Origin: Hyphomicrobiales bacterium
GTDB lineage: Bacteria > Pseudomonadota > Alphaproteobacteria > Rhizobiales > OSC116
Length of the DNA stretch: 64,000 nucleotides
NCBI GenBank assembly: GCA_002401855.1
Contig: NVUH01000013.1
Location: 1-64,000 of the forward strand
Reading direction: 5' to 3'
Under the pieces are notes generated by a model, which had not been told where the DNA came from, searched no databases, and saw nothing but the letters and a program-made list of their open reading frames with translations. A program made the position numbers and the translations under genes. This document shows positions 57,331 through 64,000 of the stretch, one piece after another (the first letter of the stretch is position 1; each line of letters begins with the position of its first letter).

Positions 57331-58312
57331 CATTGATAACCCGCATTATTCGGTATTGATGGCTGAGGTGTTAGACACATTGGCTGTTAAAGATAATGAG
57401 GTGATTGTTGATGGCACATTTGGTGCCGGTGGTTATAGCCGCAATATTTTAAATGCTGCTGAGGTTAAATTATACGCGATTGATCGTGACCCAAATGCGG
57501 TGGCGGCTGCCGATGCAATGAAGGTTGAATACGCAGATAGATTTGAATTTTTGCAGGGTCAATTTGGCGATATGCAGAGCTTATTGGCTGATGTTGGGGT
57601 TGAACAAGTTGACGGCATTGTGCTGGATATTGGCATTTCATCAATGCAGATTGACCAAGCCGAGCGAGGTTTTTCGTTTATGCGCGAGGGGCCATTGGAT
57701 ATGCGGATGAGTGTGGCTGGTATGAGTGCTGCGGATGTGGTCAACACATTTAGTGAAGCTGAATTGGCGCGGATATTTTATATTCTGGGTGATGAAAAAC
57801 GCTCTTACCCAATTGCTGGGGCGATTGTGCGGCAACGTGTTGAAAAGCCATTTGAAACCACATTGGAACTTGCGAATTTGGTAGAGAACACCATTAAAAA
57901 GGGCAAAAGCAAAATTCATGTTGCGACTAAGGTTTTTCAAGCCTTACGGATATTTGTTAATCAGGAATTGGGTGAATTGGTTAAATCGCTCAATGCGGCG
58001 GAAGCTTTGCTGAAACCTGGTGGGCGGTTGGTTATTGTGTGTTTTCATTCGCTTGAAGACCGCATTGTGAAAAATTTCTTAAAATCACGGACAGGTAATG
58101 TTTCTGCACCTTCGCGGCATGTTATGGTGGTGGAAGAGCCTGTGCAATCAAGTTTTACGTTAATCAATCGTAAGGTAATTACCGCTACAAAAGAAGAGTT
58201 GGAGGTGAATATTCGATCTCGCTCGGCGAAATTGCGTGCGGCTATGCGCACAGATGCACCAAGTTTTGATGAATATTTTAATCCGCTCCCTGAAATGCCA
58301 AATTTGGCATGA
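57317..58312 (+). CDS. rsmH: 16S rRNA m4C1402 methyltransferase RsmH
   Basis: 331 residues, SAM-dependent enzyme methylating N4 of C1402 in 16S rRNA. Motifs: HYSVLMAEVLDTL, VDGTFGAGGYSR (SAM loop), AIDRDPNAV, QAERGFSFMREGPLDMRM and VVCFHSLEDRIVK. Formerly mraW; second dcw gene, overlapping mraZ. Confidence 0.96.
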   Translation: MIENDIDNPHYSVLMAEVLDTLAVKDNEVIVDGTFGAGGYSRNILNAAEVKLYAIDRDPNAVAAADAMKVEYADRFEFLQGQFGDMQSLLADVGVEQVDGIVLDIGISSMQIDQAERGFSFMREGPLDMRMSVAGMSAADVVNTFSEAELARIFYILGDEKRSYPIAGAIVRQRVEKPFETTLELANLVENTIKKGKSKIHVATKVFQALRIFVNQELGELVKSLNAAEALLKPGGRLVIVCFHSLEDRIVKNFLKSRTGNVSAPSRHVMVVEEPVQSSFTLINRKVITATKEELEVNIRSRSAKLRAAMRTDAPSFDEYFNPLPEMPNLA

Positions 58313-58327
58313 TGATTTTGAGTGCAT

Positions 58328-58687
58328 ATGTTTAAATATATTCTGATAGCGGGTATTGTTTTGGTGTCTTTAATGACATTTCAGCTTTATGAAGTGAGTT
58401 ATAATACCAATGACATTCGCGGTGACATTCGTTTGTTAAAAGCCGAAATTATTACTGAAAAAGAGAAAATAAACCTGTTGCGGCTTGAACTTAACAAAGC
58501 TCAAAGCCCTGAGAATATTCAACGTTTGAATGACAGTTTATTGCAATTAAAACCGCAGAAAATTGATCAATTCATCACCATATCGCAAATGCCTGAAAAA
58601 GTGGCGATCTTATTGCCAGAACCAGACAATTTGATCGTTGGTGGTCAACAGATTGTTGACCCCATTGGTAATCTTTTGGCGCAATAG
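58328..58687 (+). CDS. ftsL: Cell division protein FtsL
   Basis: About 119 residues: short cytoplasmic start, one membrane helix (about residues 4-22) and a periplasmic coiled coil (RGDIRLLKAEIITEKEKINLLRLEL). Sequence conservation of FtsL is low; the assignment rests on size, topology and position between rsmH and ftsI. ATG 58328 and GTG 58322 are both possible. It would bridge FtsB/FtsQ and FtsWI at the divisome. Confidence 0.85.
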   Translation: MFKYILIAGIVLVSLMTFQLYEVSYNTNDIRGDIRLLKAEIITEKEKINLLRLELNKAQSPENIQRLNDSLLQLKPQKIDQFITISQMPEKVAILLPEPDNLIVGGQQIVDPIGNLLAQ

Positions 58688-58780
58688 GCTGGGTGCAGAT
58701 TTATTGGCAAAATTAAATATATATTTACCCTAATGAGCTATGAATATCGGAAATGTTATTTTTGGTAAAAAGGCGTCGAT

Positions 58781-60526
58781 ATGTCTCAGAGTGTTCGTAG
58801 AATTTCAATGCCTGAGGCGAGCCGGAAAATAAGCCTTAAAACCCCTAAAAAAACTGACCATAATCAAATATTTAAACGCCGGCTTGTGGTGTTGAGCGGT
58901 TGTTGCTTATTGTTGTTTGGGATTTTATTTGGGCGGTTGATTGTGTTTGGCATGAACCCAATGGAAGCTGTGGCTAAGGTGGCATCGAGCGCGGCTGTGT
59001 TGGAAAAACCACGGGCAGATATTGTTGATCGTAACGGCGTGTTGTTGGCCAGTGACATTCAAGTTCCCTCGTTATTTGCCAACCCGCAGAAAATTGAAAA
59101 TGTTGAAGAGACGTTGGACCAGTTGGCTTTGGTGTTTGATGATTTAAACTGGGATCAAATGCGCAGGCGGTTGAATAGCAATGCGCGGTTTGCGTGGATT
59201 AAGCGCGAAATTAGTGAAGAGCAGAAGCAAAAACTTCATAATTTAGGCATACCGGGTTTGTTTTTTAACCATGAAAAAAAGCGTATTTATCCTGCGGGTA
59301 ATTTGGCCTCGCATGTTTTGGGCCATGTGAATATCGATCATGTGGGCAAAGCGGGTTTGGAGAGTTTTATCAATTATTTTCAGACTGAAAAAATTGCTAA
59401 TTATCGGCAGGAAGATGCGGGTAAAATATACAAGCCATTGGTTAGCTCTATTGATCTTGGTGTGCAGCATGTGATGCGTGATGAATTGAGCCAAGCCATT
59501 GAAAAATTTGATGCCATTGCTGCAATGGGTGTGGTGTTAGATATTCATACTGGTGAAGTGATTAGCATGGTTAGCTTGCCTGATTATGACCCCAATATAC
59601 CCAAACAAGCGCTTGAAACAAAACGCATGAACCGCACCACGGGCGGGGTGTATGAGCTGGGCTCGGTGTTTAAATTGCTGACTATGGGCATGGGATTAGA
59701 TTATGGTGTGACGACGCTTGAGGGCGGTTATGATGCAACTGACCCATTGTCAGTTGGGCGCGGTAAATTTATTGGTGATTATCATGGTAAGGGACGTTAT
59801 TTAACGGTGCCAGAGATTTTTAAATTTTCATCAAATATTGCCACCGCAAAAATGGCTTTAGATGTGGGTAAGGAGCGTCAACAGGCGTTTTTGAGAAAAA
59901 TTAAATTGTTGGATAAATTGGAAACTGAATTACCCGGCGCGGGCATTCCGCAATATCCTTCCGATAAAAATTGGAAGCGGGTTAGCACCATAACCATATC
60001 TTATGGCCATGGTATTGCGGTGACGCCATTGCAGGGTGTTGCGGCGGCGGCGGCAATGATGAATGGTGGTTATTATGTGCCGCCAACCTTTGTGAAACGC
60101 AGTGTTGAAGAAGCTGAATATTACCGTGAACGGGTGATTAAGCCCGAAACTAGCCGTGATTTGGTGGGTTTGATGCGGTTGAATGTATTAGAGGGTAGCG
60201 GTAAACAGACTGATGTGGATGGTTATTTGGTGGGTGGCAAAACTGGCAGTGCTGAGAAACCTATTAACGGTAAATATGATAAAGATAAGTTGATTTCGTC
60301 TTTTTTGAGTGTATTTCCGACGGATAAACCAAAATATATGATGTTGGTTTCGATTGATGAGCCGAAAGGCCTGCCTGAAACGCATGGGTTTAAAACCGCA
60401 GGTTGGAATGCCACGCCAACCACGGCCAATATCATCAAGCGGATCGCACCTTTATTGGGTATGGCACCGCGGTTTGACAATATAAAAATTGATGGCAATA
60501 ACCTGCTTGCAAAAACTCGTAATTAA
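58781..60526 (+). CDS. ftsI: Peptidoglycan transpeptidase FtsI (PBP3)
   Basis: 581 residues: cytoplasmic tail, membrane anchor (about 35-60), PBP dimer domain (from RADIVDRNGVLLAS) and transpeptidase domain with the catalytic Ser/Lys in GSVFK (near residue 297), SSN in KFSSNIATAK and KTG in GGKTGSAEK. It cross-links septal wall and is the target of some beta-lactams. Starts 93 bp after ftsL. Confidence 0.96.
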   Translation: MSQSVRRISMPEASRKISLKTPKKTDHNQIFKRRLVVLSGCCLLLFGILFGRLIVFGMNPMEAVAKVASSAAVLEKPRADIVDRNGVLLASDIQVPSLFANPQKIENVEETLDQLALVFDDLNWDQMRRRLNSNARFAWIKREISEEQKQKLHNLGIPGLFFNHEKKRIYPAGNLASHVLGHVNIDHVGKAGLESFINYFQTEKIANYRQEDAGKIYKPLVSSIDLGVQHVMRDELSQAIEKFDAIAAMGVVLDIHTGEVISMVSLPDYDPNIPKQALETKRMNRTTGGVYELGSVFKLLTMGMGLDYGVTTLEGGYDATDPLSVGRGKFIGDYHGKGRYLTVPEIFKFSSNIATAKMALDVGKERQQAFLRKIKLLDKLETELPGAGIPQYPSDKNWKRVSTITISYGHGIAVTPLQGVAAAAAMMNGGYYVPPTFVKRSVEEAEYYRERVIKPETSRDLVGLMRLNVLEGSGKQTDVDGYLVGGKTGSAEKPINGKYDKDKLISSFLSVFPTDKPKYMMLVSIDEPKGLPETHGFKTAGWNATPTTANIIKRIAPLLGMAPRFDNIKIDGNNLLAKTRN

Positions 60527-60568
60527 GACATATTCTGGTTATATTATGAGTGAAAATGGGTGATTTGA

Positions 60569-62050
60569 ATGCAATTTAGTGAGTTAATCAAAGACATAAA
60601 AAATATCGTGGTGAGCGGGGATTCTCTTGTTGAAATTGCGGGATTGGAAGCTGATAGCCGTCAGGTGAAGGCAGGGTTTTTATTCGCGGCGTTAAAAGGT
60701 ATGCAGTTGGATGGCACTGAATTTATAAATAAAGCCATAGAAGCGGGTGCCAAAGCTATATTGGTGGCTGATGATTATGCGGGTGACATGTCTGGTGATG
60801 TAACGTGGATTAAATCGGCTGAGCCGCGTCAGACATTGGCATTTTTGGCGGCAAACTTTTACCCTAAACAACCGCCTCATATATTGGCGATTACTGGTAC
60901 GAATGGCAAATCGTCGATTGCTGATTTTTTGCGGCAAATTTTTACCCGTGCGGGTAAACGGGCGGCGAGCCTTGGCACATTGGGGGTCAAAACCTGTGAG
61001 CAGGGCAAGCCAGATAAGCATATTGAGTTGCATCATACATCGCCAGACCCGATCACTCTGCACAGGATTTTAGATGAATTGGCTGCAGATGATGTTGAAT
61101 ATTTGGCGATTGAAGCCTCGAGCCATGGGTTGGAGCAAAACCGTATGGATGGGGTGAGGATTTGCGCGGCGGGGTTTACCAATTTAACGTTGGATCATTT
61201 GGATTATCATTCCAATATGGAAGAATATTTTGAAGCCAAAATGCGACTGTTTACTGAGCTGTTGCCGAAAACCTCGCAAGCGGTGGTTTCGGCTGATGGG
61301 GCGTATGCCACGCGGGTGGCGAATATTGCGGGTTTTGCGGGTAGTAATGCTAAGAAAGTTGGGTTTGCAGGCGATTATATCAAGCTCAATAAAGTTGATA
61401 ATTTAGCGCATGGGCAGCGGATGGATTTTGATTTGCGGGGTGAAAATTATATAGTTGATTTGCCGTTGATTGGGGTGTTTCAGGTTGAGAATGCCTTGGT
61501 GGCGGCGGGGTTGGCTTTATCTACCAATAATGTGGATGTTGAAAATGTGATGGCGGCATTGGCCGAGCTTAAAGGTGCTAAAGGGCGGTTGGAATTGGTT
61601 GGGAAAAGCCAAAAAGGTGGCCGTGTGTTTGTGGATTTTGCGCATACACCTGACAGTTTGGAAAGTGCTATTTTGGCACTGCGACCTTATTTGGATGAGG
61701 GTAAAAAATTGGTCACTATATTTGGTTGCGGTGGTGATAGAGACCAGAGCAAACGACCCTTGATGGGCGCGGTGGCTGAGACAAATTCGGACATGGCGAT
61801 TTTGACTGATGACAACCCGCGGTTTGAAGATGCGGCGCGCATTAGAGCGATGGCTAAAGTTGGTTGTCCTCATGCATTGGAAATAGGCGATAGGGGTGCT
61901 GCGATTGCTAAAGGTATTGAGTTGCTTGATGATGGTGACATATTGCTGATTGCTGGCAAAGGCCATGAGATGGGGCAAAAAATTAATGGCGTTGAGCATG
62001 AATTTTCTGACCAAGTTGAAGTGCTGAAGCGCTTAGAGGCTGGCGCTTGA
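60569..62050 (+). CDS. murE: UDP-MurNAc-L-Ala-D-Glu:meso-DAP ligase MurE
   Basis: 493 residues, cytoplasmic Mur ligase. N-terminal UDP-binding domain (DSRQVKAGFLFAALKG), ATPase centre with GTNGKSSIADFL (near residue 110) and C-terminal domain. DNPR (near 415, TDDNPRFED) marks meso-diaminopimelate specificity, so the organism has standard Gram-negative peptidoglycan. Stop overlaps the murF start (TGATG). Confidence 0.96.
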   Translation: MQFSELIKDIKNIVVSGDSLVEIAGLEADSRQVKAGFLFAALKGMQLDGTEFINKAIEAGAKAILVADDYAGDMSGDVTWIKSAEPRQTLAFLAANFYPKQPPHILAITGTNGKSSIADFLRQIFTRAGKRAASLGTLGVKTCEQGKPDKHIELHHTSPDPITLHRILDELAADDVEYLAIEASSHGLEQNRMDGVRICAAGFTNLTLDHLDYHSNMEEYFEAKMRLFTELLPKTSQAVVSADGAYATRVANIAGFAGSNAKKVGFAGDYIKLNKVDNLAHGQRMDFDLRGENYIVDLPLIGVFQVENALVAAGLALSTNNVDVENVMAALAELKGAKGRLELVGKSQKGGRVFVDFAHTPDSLESAILALRPYLDEGKKLVTIFGCGGDRDQSKRPLMGAVAETNSDMAILTDDNPRFEDAARIRAMAKVGCPHALEIGDRGAAIAKGIELLDDGDILLIAGKGHEMGQKINGVEHEFSDQVEVLKRLEAGA

Positions 62051-63462
62051 TGGCGGATATTTTGTGGCCAGCAGAGGAATTGATTGCGGGCCTTAATGGT
62101 GAGCTGATCGCAGGTGATTTGCAAGGGGCTGATGGCATTTCGATCGACAGCCGCGACATTGCTAAAAATGATGCATTTTTTGCCATTAAAGGTGATTTGT
62201 TTGACGGTCATGATTATACCCAAAAGGCGGCTGAAAATGGTGCGTCGGTGATTGTGGTTTCTGACATTAAATATAAAGTCGAACGGGCAGGGGTGGCGAT
62301 AATTTTGGTGGATGATGTGCTAGATAGCCTTAGGCGTTTGGCAATGGCCTCGCGGGCGCGTAGCAAGGCCAAGATTGTGGCGATTACTGGTAGTGTTGGC
62401 AAAACCACGACCAAAGAATTTTTACGTGCTTGTTTGGAAGTCTGCGGTAAAACTCATGCGTCGATTAAAAGCTTTAACAATCATTGGGGGGTGCCGATTA
62501 GCTTGGCGCGGATGCCGAAAGATACCCAATATGGGGTGTTTGAAATTGGTATGAATCACCTTGATGAAATTACGCCGCTGGTGGCTATGGTGCAGCCGCA
62601 TGTGGCGATTATTACGACTGTTGCACCTGCGCATTTGGGGCATTTTAAAGATTTGCAGCAGATTGCGCAGGCGAAAGCCGAAATATTTAGCGGTATGATG
62701 CCCGATGGCGTGGCGATTTTAAACCGTGATAATGAATTTTTTGAATATTTGTTTGATGCGGCGCAGGCGCAAAATATTGATGATGTTCAATCTTTTGGTG
62801 CTGACGAGCAAGCTGATATGTGTTTGTTGGGTGTCGAATTAATGCCGAACAGCTCTTTGGTGACGGCCGCTTATAAAGGGCAGAAATTTAATTATGAAAT
62901 TGGTTCGGCGGGTTTGCATCAGGTGCAGAACAGCCTTGGGCTTTTATTGGCGGTGGAAAATTTAGGTATTGATTTAAATAAGGTTTTGCCGATGCTTGCA
63001 AATATTGAGTTAAGCGATGGGCGCGGTGCACGGGTTGAAATTGCCATTAATGGTGGTTCTATTGTGGTGATTGATGAGAGTTATAATGCCAACCCCGCTT
63101 CTATGGTGGCGGCATTTAGCGTGCTTGGCGCGCAGCAACCGCAGCAAACTGGACGTCGTGTAGTGGTTTTGGGTGATATGTTAGAACTGGGGATAGAATC
63201 TGAGCAAATTCATGCTGGTTTGGCCAAAGACATACTTGCCAATAACATAGATGTGGTGATGGCCTGTGGTAAAGATATGAAAAACTGTTATGATTTGCTG
63301 CCGCATGAAAAACAGGGGGGATTTGCACAAAGCTCTTCTCTATTGGCGGATATTATATTAAACAGTTTGCAGCCCTATGATGTGGTGATGATCAAGGGAA
63401 GTTTGGGCAGTCAAATGTCGAACATTGTGAATAAGTTAAAAAATAGTAAGGCATCTGCATGA
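62050..63462 (+). CDS. murF: UDP-MurNAc-tripeptide:D-Ala-D-Ala ligase MurF
   Basis: 470 residues, adds D-Ala-D-Ala to complete the muropeptide. Motifs: [32 protein letters not shown] (ATP loop near 113), [11 protein letters not shown] and [15 protein letters not shown] 62050 shares a base with the murE stop; a TTG one codon earlier is less likely. Stop overlaps the mraY start by 3 bp. Confidence 0.96.
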   Translation: MADILWPAEELIAGLNGELIAGDLQGADGISIDSRDIAKNDAFFAIKGDLFDGHDYTQKAAENGASVIVVSDIKYKVERAGVAIILVDDVLDSLRRLAMASRARSKAKIVAITGSVGKTTTKEFLRACLEVCGKTHASIKSFNNHWGVPISLARMPKDTQYGVFEIGMNHLDEITPLVAMVQPHVAIITTVAPAHLGHFKDLQQIAQAKAEIFSGMMPDGVAILNRDNEFFEYLFDAAQAQNIDDVQSFGADEQADMCLLGVELMPNSSLVTAAYKGQKFNYEIGSAGLHQVQNSLGLLLAVENLGIDLNKVLPMLANIELSDGRGARVEIAINGGSIVVIDESYNANPASMVAAFSVLGAQQPQQTGRRVVVLGDMLELGIESEQIHAGLAKDILANNIDVVMACGKDMKNCYDLLPHEKQGGFAQSSSLLADIILNSLQPYDVVMIKGSLGSQMSNIVNKLKNSKASA

Positions 63463-64000
63463 TCCATTATCTGGTTAGCGAATTTAGTGAATATTTTTCA
63501 TTTTTAAACGCGTTTAGCTACATTACCTCGCGGGTTGGTGCCTCGGTTCTTACCTCTATGTTATTGGTGTTTTTATTTGGCCCTAGGTTGATTAAGCGGT
63601 TGAAAATTAGACAAGGTGAAGGCCAGCCAATACGCGAAGACGGGCCGCAAAGCCATTTGTTGACTAAAAAAGGCACGCCGACCATGGGCGGCTTGATGAT
63701 TTTAATGGGCATTGTGGTGAGTACATTATTATGGGCCGATTGGAGTAATATGTATGTTTGGTATGTATTGCTGGTGACGATGGGCTTTGGTGCGATTGGC
63801 TATTATGATGATTATTTAAAGCTTAAGAATCGCAGTGCTGATACAAAATTTAGTGGGAAAATGCGTTTGTTGCTTGAATCTATTGTGGCTTTTGCTGGGG
63901 TGCTTGGCATTATGTCGCTGCAACGTGAGGGGTTTGATACGTCTTTGGCGTTTCCGTTATTTAAAGATTTGTTGTGGAATTTAGGTTGGTTCTTCCCGGT
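63459..64000 (+). CDS. mraY: Phospho-MurNAc-pentapeptide translocase MraY (partial, cut by window end)
   Basis: First ~180 residues of an expected ~360. Transfers phospho-MurNAc-pentapeptide to undecaprenyl phosphate at the inner membrane to make lipid I. Visible: GPRLIKRLK, the [14 protein letters not shown] motif, the Asp pair in YYDDYLKL and [12 protein letters not shown], with several membrane helices. Start ATG overlaps the murF stop. Continues beyond the window. Confidence 0.96.
   Translation, partial: MIHYLVSEFSEYFSFLNAFSYITSRVGASVLTSMLLVFLFGPRLIKRLKIRQGEGQPIREDGPQSHLLTKKGTPTMGGLMILMGIVVSTLLWADWSNMYVWYVLLVTMGFGAIGYYDDYLKLKNRSADTKFSGKMRLLLESIVAFAGVLGIMSLQREGFDTSLAFPLFKDLLWNLGWFFP

Overview
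The window looks like chromosomal DNA of an alphaproteobacterium of moderately low GC content. Evidence: a DnaG primase that has lost most zinc-ribbon ligands (a pattern I recall from alphaproteobacteria), the lrp/trxB/LysR neighbourhood resembling the rhizobial lrp-trxB-lsrB(vtlR) block, yqeY-dnaG-rpoD, an ArsR-methyltransferase gene next to metF-metH, CtrA-like and MraZ-like sites upstream of mraZ, and tandem small RNAs of the alphaproteobacterial anti-Shine-Dalgarno ('cuckoo'/alpha-r14) type. The TRAP transporter suggests an aquatic heterotroph. Genus cannot be told from the sequence. No CRISPR array, complete insertion sequence or prophage was seen.

Layout. 1-1130: a tandem-duplicated noncoding block; each unit carries a minus-strand small RNA with two CCUCCC-loop hairpins and a terminator, plus a ~230-bp hairpin-rich element. 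1133-5884: vtlR/lsrB-like LysR, trxB, lrp-type regulator, greA and two tandem FMN-binding PPOX-family genes. 5888-15361: carB and carA (minus), then yqeY, dnaG, rpoD (plus). 15381-18308: SIMPL protein, tRNA(CAU), GNAT, DOPA-dioxygenase-like protein, and an arsenic-type arsR-aquaporin pair with its operator. 18336-21333: an oxidative-stress cluster (MBL protein, 47-codon small gene, ahpC, dps, divergent oxyR). 21361-35398: accessory region of exporters, regulators, thymidine kinase, a truncated 2OG-oxygenase beside an Ada-type domain gene, a MerR/CDF metal-efflux pair, carbonic anhydrase, ettA and a large exported protein of unknown function. 35409-42402: class V aminotransferase, then the ArsR-methyltransferase/metF/metH methionine block. 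42710-44864: two tandem unknown membrane proteins and a decayed sugar-efflux gene. 45379-54302: a divergent catabolic locus (5-oxoprolinase, Ser/Thr dehydratase and SDR on one side; TRAP transporter and MarR regulator on the other) centred on a perfect 11-bp inverted repeat. 54303-56410: deoD, a DjlA-like co-chaperone and RNase P RNA. 56596-64000: the start of the dcw cluster, mraZ-rsmH-ftsL-ftsI-murE-murF-mraY, the last gene cut by the window edge.

The most interesting signals are the tandem cuckoo-type sRNAs next to a VtlR/LsrB-like regulator, the structured repeat that accompanies each of them and shows three compensatory base-pair changes, the four-copy 10-bp-period array abutting a CtrA-type site upstream of mraZ, the shared operator of the oxoprolinase/TRAP locus, and the small or decayed genes that a length-filtered annotation would miss (47-codon gene at 19155-19298, 2OG-oxygenase remnant at 25228-25395, LysE gene with one TAG, sugar-efflux pseudogene).
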